A stretch of DNA of 64,000 nucleotides, from assembly GCF_004795055.1 (NCBI RefSeq), contig NZ_SSBJ01000005.1, positions 186,001-250,000 on the forward strand. The letters are read 5' to 3'. The notes under the pieces are model-generated. The model was not told the origin of the DNA. It made no database searches and saw nothing but the letters and a program-made list of their open reading frames with translations. Position numbers and translations under genes: made by a program. This DNA is from Streptomyces sp. A1136. GTDB lineage: Bacteria > Actinomycetota > Actinomycetes > Streptomycetales > Streptomycetaceae. Shown one piece after another: positions 36,761 through 44,426 of this stretch (the stretch's first letter is position 1; each line of letters begins with the position of its first letter).

Positions 36761-36938
36761 CCCACGACGGGCTGCGGACGCCTGACGGGAGGAGCACGCA
36801 GCGATCTGCGGCGCCGTGGCCGTGCCACGCCGCCCGACTCAAGGAACCTGCCGACCGTTCCAGCCCCCAACACCACCCGACCCCGGACAAGGGGACACCG
36901 CCCCGAAACCCCCGCCCCGTGGAACACCACCCCACCCC
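36761..36938. repeat. right copy of a long imperfect inverted repeat
   Basis: This is the inverted counterpart of 35154-35403, about 85-90 percent alike by eye, lacking the roughly 73-base central piece. It ends 1 base before the stop of the PadR gene. The rest of the 36663-36939 gap, about 98 bases, shows no coding frame. Confidence 0.9.
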
Positions 36939-36939
36939 C

Positions 36940-37491
36940 TCATCCCCGCGCGCGCAGGACCTGCACCGTGCGCTCGTACCAGGCACGGTTGGCCCGTTCG
37001 AAGTCCAGGCCGCGCAGGCAGGTCAGGTAGGGGCCGATTCGGTTGCCGTGGCGGAGGAACTCCTCCTCCGAGAGGTCCCCGCGCATCGTGCGCAGGAGGG
37101 CGTCGAACAGCTCGATCTTGGCTTCGGCGAACGTGATCCGTTCCATGAGTTGGGCGACGAGCGCCTCGGCGTCCACATGGTCGGCGGCTTGGACCTTGAC
37201 CAGCAGGTCGTCACGGATGAAGGAGGGCTTGCCGGCCGCCTCCGCGAACCGTTCGAGTGCGTCGAGTCCGGACCGGGTCACCTTGAACAGGCGTTTGTTG
37301 GGCCGGGTTTCCTGCACCACCTCGCGGCCCGCGATCAGGCCGTCCTGTTCGAGTTTGACCAGTTCGGCGTAGACCTGCTGCGGCATCGCGTGCCAGAAGT
37401 TCGCCACGCCCATGTCGAAGGCCTTGGCCAGCTGGTATCCGCTCAACTCCTCGTCCAGCAGGGCCGCCAGGACGGCGTGGCGCAAAGCCAT
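36940..37491 (-). CDS. PadR family transcriptional regulator
   Basis: The 183-residue protein has a PadR winged helix (LRHAVLAALLDEELSGYQLAKAFD, then MPQQVYAELVKLEQDGLI and the wing TRPNKRLFKVTRSGLDALERF) and a C-terminal helical dimerisation domain (Vir_act_alpha_C type), as in PadR subfamily-1 proteins. These repress genes for phenolic or drug response. GAGGAAGGAAAC lies upstream of the ATG. The divergent SnoaL-like gene and the palindrome at 37533-37550 make this gene and its neighbour the probable targets. Confidence 0.92.
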   Translation of the reverse strand: MALRHAVLAALLDEELSGYQLAKAFDMGVANFWHAMPQQVYAELVKLEQDGLIAGREVVQETRPNKRLFKVTRSGLDALERFAEAAGKPSFIRDDLLVKVQAADHVDAEALVAQLMERITFAEAKIELFDALLRTMRGDLSEEEFLRHGNRIGPYLTCLRGLDFERANRAWYERTVQVLRARG

Positions 37492-37532
37492 CGGACCGTT
37501 TCCTTCCTCTGGTCAGGGGATCACACCCATGA

Positions 37533-37550
37533 TAGTCAAGAAAATGACTA
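37533..37550. promoter_or_regulatory. TAGTCA-N6-TGACTA palindrome between padR and SnoaL-like gene
   Basis: A perfect 6-bp inverted repeat around AGAAAA lies in unusually AT-rich sequence. On the minus strand TATCAT (near 37528-37533) could be the -10 of padR, and on the plus strand TTATAG lies just ahead of the GGAG of the SnoaL-like gene. The operator would thus cover both promoters. Confidence 0.65.
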
Positions 37551-37573
37551 ATCAATTATAGGAGTGTGTGCCC

Positions 37574-38038
37574 ATGACCACCGCCGACCGCTTCCGCTCC
37601 GCCGTCGACAGCCGCGACCTGGCCTCCCTGGGGGAACTGTTCACAGAGGACGTACGACTCAACAGTCCCGTGAAGTTCGCTCCGTTCGAAGGCAAGGCGA
37701 TGGTCCTCGCGCTGTTCGGGGTGCTCCTGCGCACCTTCGAGGACTTCCGCTACGTCGGACGGTTGGACGGAACCGCCGAAGCCGGCGCCCCCGAGACGGC
37801 CGCGACACCGACCGAAGCCGCCGAAGCCGCCGAATCCGCCGAGGACCCCGCCTCGGTGCTGGTCTTCCGGGCCACCGTGAACGGGAAGCAGATCCACGGC
37901 ATCGATCTGCTGCACCTCGACGCGGACGAGCGCATCAAGGGCATCACGGTGATGGTCCGCCCCCAGTCCGCCGTCCAGGCTTTGGGCGAGGCGGTACTGG
38001 CGGGGCTGGTGGCCGACGGCCTGGTCCCGACCTCGTAG
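37574..38038 (+). CDS. SnoaL-like (NTF2-fold) domain protein
   Basis: The 154-residue protein begins MTTADRFRSAVDSRDLASLG and has LFTEDVRLNSPVKFAPFEGK, then VLVFRATVNGKQIHGIDLLHLD, the usual helix-and-curved-sheet pattern of the SnoaL/NTF2 fold. A loop of about 25 residues rich in Ala, Glu and Thr (PTEAAEAAESAE) interrupts the domain. Members range from cyclases to non-enzymatic pockets; the function here is unknown. The ATG at 37574 lies 9 bases after GGAG; a GTG two codons earlier is too close to it. A 26-bp tandem duplication at 38027-38078 covers the stop region. Confidence 0.82.
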   Translation: MTTADRFRSAVDSRDLASLGELFTEDVRLNSPVKFAPFEGKAMVLALFGVLLRTFEDFRYVGRLDGTAEAGAPETAATPTEAAEAAESAEDPASVLVFRATVNGKQIHGIDLLHLDADERIKGITVMVRPQSAVQALGEAVLAGLVADGLVPTS

Positions 38039-38143
38039 GGCACGCCCCGCCCCCGACCTCGTAGGGCGTGCCCCGCCCCGGCCACCCGGGGCACGCCCGC
38101 CGAGGGCGCCGCGTCCGAGTCGGAAAGCAGTAACCTCACCCGC

Positions 38144-38626
38144 ATGACCGCACTTTCGCACCAGGATCACCACCACGGCCACGGCTCCGACCGGGTCGAT
38201 CAGCCCGGTCGGGGCGGTCTCACCGCCACCACCGAGGCCGATCCGCACGCCATCGGCCCCGTGCAGACCTCGTACGCCCCCGACAAGGACGGTGACCCCG
38301 ACCCCGGGGAGATCGTCTGGACCTGGGTCCCGTTCGAGGAGAACGACGGGCGCGGCAAGGACCGGCCGGTACTGGTGGTGGCGCGCGAGGAGGGTCGGCG
38401 GACGTTGCTCGCCGTGCAGTTGTCCAGCAAGCGGCACGACCACGACCGGGAGTGGGTGCCGATCGGCACCGGGCCGTGGGACGGCGCGGGGCGGGAGTCC
38501 TGGGTGGACGTGGACCGGGTGCTGCGGGTGCACGAGTCGGGCATGCGCCGCGAGGCGTGCGCGCTGGACCGGGGCCGGTTCCAGCTGGTGGTGAACCGAC
38601 TGCGGGAGCGTTACGGCTGGCGGTAG
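38144..38626 (+). CDS. MazF/PemK-like toxin-fold protein without visible antitoxin
   Basis: The 160-residue protein has a His- and Asp-rich N-terminal stretch of about 50 residues and then a PemK/MazF-like core: PGEIVWTWVPFEENDGRGKDRPVLVV, TLLAVQLSSKRHDHDREWVPIG, SWVDVDRVLRVHESGMRRE and FQLVVNRLRERYGW. The core PGxIVW...RPVLVV string is the usual opening of the MazF fold. The ATG lacks a ribosome site and has TAACCT 7 bases upstream, so it is probably leaderless. No small antitoxin gene is adjacent, so a type II toxin role is uncertain. Confidence 0.8.
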   Translation: MTALSHQDHHHGHGSDRVDQPGRGGLTATTEADPHAIGPVQTSYAPDKDGDPDPGEIVWTWVPFEENDGRGKDRPVLVVAREEGRRTLLAVQLSSKRHDHDREWVPIGTGPWDGAGRESWVDVDRVLRVHESGMRREACALDRGRFQLVVNRLRERYGWR

Positions 38627-38654
38627 CCGAGCGGACGCCGGCGCGTCACGCGGC

Positions 38655-38691
38655 CCGACGGCCCCGCCCGTCTCCCGGGCGGGGCCGTCGG
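38655..38691. terminator. 16-bp perfect stem terminator between convergent genes
   Basis: CCGACGGCCCCGCCCG pairs exactly with CGGGCGGGGCCGTCGG around a TCTCC loop. It lies 28 bases from both the MazF-like and the beta-helix stops, so it can serve both strands. Confidence 0.85.
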
Positions 38692-38719
38692 CCGTTCGTC
38701 GGAGCCGGTGGGATTACGG

Positions 38720-39871
38720 TCAGCCGACGCAGTGCGCGACGTTGCCGGCGCAGTTGGTGGGCAGGTTGTGGATGACCTTGCTCTCCCGGAGCTCGACGAG
38801 CGAGTTCTGCTGGTTGTTGATGCCGCCGCCGTCCTCCGCCGCCCGGTTCTCCGCGACGAGGGAGTGGATGAGCGTGAGCCGGGCACCGGGCACGCGCGTG
38901 CGCGCGGACGCCGTCTCGTTGTTGATGCCGCCGCCGTCCCGTCCGGAGGAGTTCTTCTCGACCTTGCTCTTCTCCAGTGTCGTGAGGGACTCGTTGTTGA
39001 TGGCGCCGCCGTCGCGACCGGCCTTGTTGAGTTCGAAGACCGTTTCGCGGACCTCCAGCGTCGAGCGGAGATCGGTGTTGATGGCGCCGCCTTCGAGGGC
39101 GGCCCAGTTCGCGATGAACCGGCTGTCGTTGATCGTGGCGTAGCCCTCGTTGTCGATGGCCCCGCCGTCGTGTTCGTGCGCCTCGTTGTGCGTGAACACG
39201 CTGTGCTCCAGGACCCGGAGCGTGCCGGCGTTCTCGATGCCGCCGCCGTCGGTGTTGGCCGTGTTGCCCGCGACGGTCGTCTTCTTCAGGGTGGCGTTGC
39301 CGTTCGAGGTGTTGAAGAGGCCGCCGCCCTGGGTGAGGATGGCGATGTTGTTCAAGATCTTGCTGTCGACCACGGTGACGCGGCCGTTGTGGTTGTAGAT
39401 GCCGCCGCCGTTGACGGCCTGGTTCCCGGATACGGTGCTGTCCTCCAGCAGCAGCGTGCCCTCGTTGAAGATGCCACCGCCGCTCTGCGTGAGGAGGCGG
39501 CCCCCGTTGACGACGACGCCCCTGAGCGTCAGGTCGCCGGTCGGGGCCACGTTCAGCAGTCGGAAGGTGGGAGCGATCGACGTGGACCGGATCAGGCTGG
39601 AGTCGTGACCCTTGATGGTGACCCGGCTGGTGATGGGCGGCAACGCGTTGAAACCGATGCCGGTCGTGAAGCGGTAGACACAGCGGTGGGCCAGTGAGAT
39701 CGTGCCGCCGTCGGGATTGGCGTTGGCCTGAGTGACGGCGGTGATGAGTCCGGCGACGTCACCGCACCGCACGTTCAGGGTCAGGGGCTGCGCCACAGCG
39801 GGAACTGCCGCGACGCCCAGGCCCAGGCTTGCCACCACAGCGGATCCGGCGAGCACGAGACGCTTCTTCAT
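38720..39871 (-). CDS. secreted right-handed beta-helix repeat protein
   Basis: The 383-residue protein has a signal peptide (MKKRLVLAGSAVVASLGLGV, cleaved near AVA-QP) and a mature part with about nine repeats of 20-28 residues, each carrying GGGI or GGAI followed by a short aromatic or acidic residue and N (GGGIFN, GGGIYN, GGAIDN, GGAINN). Such repeats stack into a parallel beta-helix and are shared with polymorphic membrane proteins and extracellular lyases. Two Cys (AGNVAHCVG and NCAG) close the C-terminus. No catalytic residues stand out, so an adhesive or structural role is as likely as a lyase. It stands alone. Confidence 0.88.
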   Translation of the reverse strand: MKKRLVLAGSAVVASLGLGVAAVPAVAQPLTLNVRCGDVAGLITAVTQANANPDGGTISLAHRCVYRFTTGIGFNALPPITSRVTIKGHDSSLIRSTSIAPTFRLLNVAPTGDLTLRGVVVNGGRLLTQSGGGIFNEGTLLLEDSTVSGNQAVNGGGIYNHNGRVTVVDSKILNNIAILTQGGGLFNTSNGNATLKKTTVAGNTANTDGGGIENAGTLRVLEHSVFTHNEAHEHDGGAIDNEGYATINDSRFIANWAALEGGAINTDLRSTLEVRETVFELNKAGRDGGAINNESLTTLEKSKVEKNSSGRDGGGINNETASARTRVPGARLTLIHSLVAENRAAEDGGGINNQQNSLVELRESKVIHNLPTNCAGNVAHCVG

Positions 39872-40110
39872 TCGCTTGTCTTCCTCTCAGTACCCAGGCG
39901 GGGCCCCCGCGCCGTCGTCCTGCGTCCAGCCGTGGTGGAGTGGAGTGGGGAGGGAAGTGAGGGGCGCCGTCATGACGTGACAGGGGTAGCCCATGGGTCC
40001 CGGCGTGTTTCCGTACCCGCGTACGGACTCTCCGGTAATTCATACGAATGGTGGCCGCTTGCCGTCACGCTCTGCGCCGACGGTCGCGCGGCCCCGTCGG
40101 GCCGGCGTGA

Positions 40111-40938
40111 TCAGAACCCGGCGAAAGCCCGCTCGAAGGCCTCCCTCGGTCCCGGGTCACGGTCGAGGATCCCGAACACCACCTGCTCGAATACGTCCTC
40201 GAAGCGCCCCGCGAGCAGCCCCCGGAAGGCCTCCGCCACCTCCGCCGGGTCGTTGCGGAACACCCCGCACCCCCACGCGCCCAGCACCAGCCGCCGGTGG
40301 CGGTGGAGTGCGGCGACCTCCGGCACCCGTTCCGCCCGGCGGGCGAGGGCGGCCGGGATCTCGTGGGCGCGCTCCGGCTCCTGGCGGCGGATGGTGCCCG
40401 CGTTGGGCGCGGGAGAGGTGAGGAATCCGACCCGGAACGGGGCCTCCAGGAGTTCGCCCCGGTCGTCGCGGAAGACGGGGACCCCGGGCGAGTGAATCAC
40501 CCGGTCGGTGTAGAAGGTGCTCCGGCCGGCGCGGTGCGTCTCGTAGTACTCCGGCGCCTCCAGCAGGGTCTCGTAGAGCGCCGAGGCGCGGCACAGCGCC
40601 TCCTCCTGGCCTTGGCCCCGAGCACGTATCCCACCGCCGGGATTGCGGGCCGAGGCGAAATTGAGGACCGCCACGGCGGCCCCCGAGCCCGGGTCGCCGG
40701 CGAGCCTGCGGGCCGCGGCCGTACTGCTCTCCCCCGTGACCTCGACCACGGTCCGGACGGAGCCGGCCGCCGGCTCCTCGTCTGGAATGACCTGGTTTGG
40801 TCCATATATTCTGGTTCCCGCCCTGGCTTCCGTCAGGGCGGCGGCCAGGGAGACCTGGCGCCCGGAACGCGTCCGGTATCCGCCGGCCGCCAAGATGACC
40901 GAGTTGTGCCGCGCGATGCCACGCAATCTGCTGCTCAA
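40111..40938 (-). CDS. TIGR02452 family protein (microbial PARG / macrodomain-like)
   Basis: The 275-residue protein has VLNFASARNPGGGIRARGQGQEEALCRASALY, the family signature of the TIGR02452 group, whose fold is the microbial poly(ADP-ribose) glycohydrolase macrodomain: GGG-containing loop and adjacent QEE. LGAWGCGVFRNDP near the C-terminus is the second conserved loop. PARG removes ADP-ribose chains. The start is a TTG at 40938 because AGGA lies 7 bases upstream and homologues begin SSRLRxIAR, as here. It is divergent from egtA with 124 bases between. Confidence 0.85.
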   Translation of the reverse strand: MSSRLRGIARHNSVILAAGGYRTRSGRQVSLAAALTEARAGTRIYGPNQVIPDEEPAAGSVRTVVEVTGESSTAAARRLAGDPGSGAAVAVLNFASARNPGGGIRARGQGQEEALCRASALYETLLEAPEYYETHRAGRSTFYTDRVIHSPGVPVFRDDRGELLEAPFRVGFLTSPAPNAGTIRRQEPERAHEIPAALARRAERVPEVAALHRHRRLVLGAWGCGVFRNDPAEVAEAFRGLLAGRFEDVFEQVVFGILDRDPGPREAFERAFAGF

Positions 40939-41062
40939 GGCGTGATCCTGCGGTGCTGGACTCGCCGCGGCAAGGGATTTTTTGCTGCGGGGGCGGGGTA
41001 GGGACGGGTGACATCCGAGCCGTCTACAGGGACGTCCGACGACAGAAGATGAGGTTCCGGTC

Positions 41063-42355
41063 ATGCGCCAGGACTCGCCCGCTCCGCCCTGCCAGCCCCC
41101 TCCCGATTCCCCCCTGACCGAATCCGCCGCCGAGGACCTGGTCCACGGCATATGTTTCAAGACCGGTCCGCCGCGCCTGGTCGGCGCGGAGCTCGAATGG
41201 CTGGTGGTGGACGCCGAGCGCCCCTGGGTGCCGCTGACCGCCGACCGGCTGACCGCGGCGCACGACGCGGCGGGCGCCCTGCCGCTGCGGTCGCGGTTCA
41301 CCGTGGAGCCCGGCGGCCAGCTGGAACTCAGCTCCGCCCCCGCCGACTCCCTCACCGCCTGCGTCGACGGCCTCCAGGCCGACCTGGCGGCCGTCCGGGG
41401 CGTCCTGCGCGAGCGGGGTCTGGCCCTGCGCGGTCTCGGCCGCGATCCGCGCCGCCCCTACCGCCGCGTCCTCGACAGCCCGAGATACCGGGCGATGGAG
41501 AGCTACTTCGACCGTACCGGCCCGGCCGGGCGCGCCATGATGCGTGCCTCCGCCTCGGTACAGGTCTGCGTGGACGCCGGTCTGGAGGAGCCCGGCCCGC
41601 TCGGGCACGGCCGACGCTGGCGGCTGGCGCACCTGCTGGGCGCGGTGCTGGTGTCCGCGTTCGCCAACTCCCCCGCGCGCGAGGGCCCGTACGCCGGATG
41701 GCGGTGCGCGCGGCAGGGGATCTGGAGCGACATCGACGCGCGTCGGGCGCTCGCCCCGCCGCTGGACGTCGAGCCCCGCGCCGCCTGGACCCGGCACGCG
41801 CTGGACACCGAGGTGATGTGCGTGCGCTCCCCCGACCCGTCGTGGGAGGTCCCGGGCGGGTTGACGTTCCGCGACTGGGTGCGCACCGGGGGTCCGCGGC
41901 CGCCCACCCCGGCGGATCTGGACTACCACCTGACGACGCTGTTCCCGCCGGTCCGGCCGCGCGGTCACCTGGAGCTGCGGATGATCGACGCCCAGCCGGG
42001 GGACGACGGCTGGCTGGTCCCGGTGGCGGTCACGTACGCGCTGTTCGACGACCTTGAGGCCACCGAGACCGCCTACCGGGTGGTGAAGGCGCTGGCCGAT
42101 GCCTACGGGGGTCGGCGCGCGCCCCGCAATCCGCTGTGGCGGACCGCCGCCCGGGTGGGGCCGGCCGACCCCGAACTGCGCGCGGCCGCCGTCGCCTGCT
42201 TCACGGCGGCCCGGGAGGCGCTGCCACGACTGGGCGCGAGTTCCCACGTCCGGGACACGGTGGGCGCCTTCACCGAGCGCTACGTACTGCGCGGCCGATG
42301 TCCGGCCGACGATCTTGATGAGCGGCGGCCCGCCGGGAAGGAAACGCGATCATGA
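41063..42355 (+). CDS. egtA: glutamate-cysteine ligase EgtA (ergothioneine pathway)
   Basis: The 430-residue protein resembles GCS2-type glutamate-cysteine ligases: LVGAELEWLVVDAE (about 40-53), FTVEPGGQLELSSAP (76-90) and a C-terminal LEGRMIDAQPGDD-like segment (HLELRMIDAQPGDD) that holds metal-binding residues. In mycobacteria EgtA makes gamma-glutamylcysteine, the sulfur donor for ergothioneine. It overlaps egtB by ATGA and opens an operon egtA-B-C-D, which makes the assignment firm. The 5' region has no clear promoter. Confidence 0.95.
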   Translation: MRQDSPAPPCQPPPDSPLTESAAEDLVHGICFKTGPPRLVGAELEWLVVDAERPWVPLTADRLTAAHDAAGALPLRSRFTVEPGGQLELSSAPADSLTACVDGLQADLAAVRGVLRERGLALRGLGRDPRRPYRRVLDSPRYRAMESYFDRTGPAGRAMMRASASVQVCVDAGLEEPGPLGHGRRWRLAHLLGAVLVSAFANSPAREGPYAGWRCARQGIWSDIDARRALAPPLDVEPRAAWTRHALDTEVMCVRSPDPSWEVPGGLTFRDWVRTGGPRPPTPADLDYHLTTLFPPVRPRGHLELRMIDAQPGDDGWLVPVAVTYALFDDLEATETAYRVVKALADAYGGRRAPRNPLWRTAARVGPADPELRAAAVACFTAAREALPRLGASSHVRDTVGAFTERYVLRGRCPADDLDERRPAGKETRS

Positions 42356-43668
42356 CCACCGAATCCCGCCCCGCCGCCCCGCGTGAGCGGGCGGCCGCGG
42401 AGCTGACCGCCGCCCGTGCCCGTACCGCCGCGCTGACCGACGCCGTGACCGACGAAGACCTCACCGCGCAGCATTCCCCGCTGATGTCGCCCCTCGTCTG
42501 GGACCTGGCGCACATCGGCAACCAGGAGGAGCTCTGGCTGCTGCGCCGGGTGGACGGGCGCGAGTCCATGCGCCCGGAGATCGACCCGCTCTACGACGCT
42601 TTCCAGCACCCGCGCTCCGAACGGCCGAAGCTGCCGCTGCTGGGGCCGCGAGAGGCACGCCGGTACGCGGCGGAGGTGCGCGGTCGGGTCTTCGACCTGT
42701 TGGAGCGCACTCCCCTGGAGGGAAGCCCCCTGCTGGACGACGGCTTCGCCTTCGGGATGATCGCCCAGCACGAGCAGCAGCACGACGAAACGATGTTGAT
42801 CACTCACCAGCTTCGGCGCGGGGCACCCGTGCTGACCGCTCCGGACCCCGATCCCCCGCAGGGGCCACCGCCACCGACTGCGGAAGTCCTCGTCCCGGGC
42901 GGGCCGTTCACCATGGGCACGTCCGCCGAACCCTGGTCCTTGGACAACGAACGCCCCGCGCACGTCCGGGACGTCGCGCCGTTCTGGATCGACACGGCCC
43001 CTGTCACCAACGCCGCCTACCTGGCCTTCATGGCCGACGGCGGCTACCGGGACGCCCGCTGGTGGGCCCCCGAGGGCTGGGAGCAGATCCGCGCGCACGC
43101 GATCGAGGCGCCCTTGTTCTGGCACCGGGAGGGCGGGATCTGGCTGCGCCGCCGCTTCGGCGTCACCGAACCCGTGCCGGACGACGAGCCCGTGCTGCAC
43201 GTCAGTTGGTACGAGGCCGACGCCTACGCCCGCTGGGCCGGACGCCGGTTGCCCACGGAGGCGGAGTGGGAGAAGGCGGCCCGCCACGATCCCCGCTCGG
43301 GGCGCTCCACCCGCTACCCGTGGGGCGACTCCGATCCGACGCCGGCCCACGCCAACCTGGGCCAGCGCCATCTGCGCCCCGCCCCGGCGGGCAGCTACCC
43401 GGCCGGCGCCTCCCCGCTCGGGGTGCGCCAGTTGATCGGGGACGTGTGGGAATGGACCGCGTCGGACTTCCTCCCCTACCCGGGGTTCAGACCGTTCCCC
43501 TACCGGGAGTACTCGCAGGTGTTCTTCGGCCCGGAGCACAAGGTGCTGCGCGGCGGGTCCTTCGCCGTGGCCCCGGTGGCCTGCCGGGGCACGTTCCGCA
43601 ACTGGGACCTGCCGGTGCGCCGGCAGATCTTCGCCGGCTTCCGTACCGCGCGCGGCGGTGACGCCTGA
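42352..43668 (+). CDS. egtB: hercynylcysteine sulfoxide synthase EgtB
   Basis: The 438-residue non-haem iron enzyme joins hercynine and gamma-glutamylcysteine with oxygen. It has an N-terminal DinB-like domain whose three His ligands are His54 (DLAHIG), His140 and His144 (AQHEQQHDE), and a C-terminal formylglycine-generating-enzyme-like domain (VPGGPFTMGTS, then GDVWEWTASDF and VLRGGSFAV). This domain order matches EgtB. The stop overlaps the egtC ATG as TGATG, so translation is coupled. Confidence 0.96.
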   Translation: MTTESRPAAPRERAAAELTAARARTAALTDAVTDEDLTAQHSPLMSPLVWDLAHIGNQEELWLLRRVDGRESMRPEIDPLYDAFQHPRSERPKLPLLGPREARRYAAEVRGRVFDLLERTPLEGSPLLDDGFAFGMIAQHEQQHDETMLITHQLRRGAPVLTAPDPDPPQGPPPPTAEVLVPGGPFTMGTSAEPWSLDNERPAHVRDVAPFWIDTAPVTNAAYLAFMADGGYRDARWWAPEGWEQIRAHAIEAPLFWHREGGIWLRRRFGVTEPVPDDEPVLHVSWYEADAYARWAGRRLPTEAEWEKAARHDPRSGRSTRYPWGDSDPTPAHANLGQRHLRPAPAGSYPAGASPLGVRQLIGDVWEWTASDFLPYPGFRPFPYREYSQVFFGPEHKVLRGGSFAVAPVACRGTFRNWDLPVRRQIFAGFRTARGGDA

Positions 43669-44426
43669 TGTGTCGTCATATCGCCTATCTGGGGCCGCCG
43701 GTGTGCCTGGGCCGGCTGCTCAGCGAACCCGAGCACTCCCTGGTCCGACAGTCCTACGCGCCCCGCCGCCAGCGGTACGGCACGATCAACGCCGACGGCT
43801 TCGGCGTCGGTTGGTACGCGCAGGCCGATCCGGTCCCGGCCCGCTACCGGCGCTCCGGTCCGGTCTGGGGCGATCTCACCTTCGCGGACCTGGCCAGGGT
43901 GGTGCGCAGCGCCGCGGTGTTGGCCGCCGTACGGGATGCCACGCTGGCCGGGGCGGACGGGGAGGCCGCCGCCTCGCCGTTCGCCTCGGGGCCCTGGTTG
44001 TTCAGCCACAACGGGGCGATACGCGACTGGCCGGACGCGGTGGGTCCGCTGGCGGCGGAGCTGCCGCCGCACGAGCTGCTCCAGTTGTCCGCGCGCACCG
44101 ATTCGGCGCTGATCTGGGCGCTGGTACTGCGCCGCCTACGGGAGGGGGACGACCTCGGCGAGGCCCTCGCGGGGCCGGTACGGGAGCTGGCGACCGCTTC
44201 GCCGGGCTCCCGGCTGAACCTGCTGCTGACGGACGGGGCGGTGATCGCCGCGACCGCGTGGGGCGACTCCCTGTGGTACCTGTCCGATCCGGAGTCTGGG
44301 CGCACGGTCGTGGCCTCCGAGCCGTACGACGACGACGACCGCTGGACCGAGGTAGCCGACCGCACCCTGTTGACCGCCACCCGTACCCGGGTCGACCTGA
44401 CCCCGCTCAAGGAGAGCCTGTCGTGA
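43668..44426 (+). CDS. egtC: gamma-glutamyl hercynylcysteine sulfoxide hydrolase EgtC
   Basis: The 252-residue protein is a class II glutamine amidotransferase-type Ntn hydrolase. Its nucleophile is Cys2 after removal of the initiator Met (MCRHIAYLG), and it has the family INADGFGVGWYA and FSHNGAIRDWP loops. It removes the gamma-glutamyl group from the EgtB product. It overlaps egtB at its start and egtD at its stop (GTGA). Position within the four-gene operon fixes the name. Confidence 0.96.
   Translation: MCRHIAYLGPPVCLGRLLSEPEHSLVRQSYAPRRQRYGTINADGFGVGWYAQADPVPARYRRSGPVWGDLTFADLARVVRSAAVLAAVRDATLAGADGEAAASPFASGPWLFSHNGAIRDWPDAVGPLAAELPPHELLQLSARTDSALIWALVLRRLREGDDLGEALAGPVRELATASPGSRLNLLLTDGAVIAATAWGDSLWYLSDPESGRTVVASEPYDDDDRWTEVADRTLLTATRTRVDLTPLKESLS

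Noticed and set aside
35154..36938. Inverted repeats considered as a transposon
   Set aside because: No transposase and no target duplication visible; kept only as a repeat-bounded cassette.
38027..38078. 26-bp duplication around the SnoaL-like stop considered as an attachment site
   Set aside because: It is a tandem duplication with no integrase or tRNA nearby.
40010..40027. TCCGTAC/GTACGGA hairpin in the 239-bp gap between beta-helix and PARG-like genes
   Set aside because: A 7-bp stem with no T run and no clear gene end beside it; too weak to call a terminator or operator.
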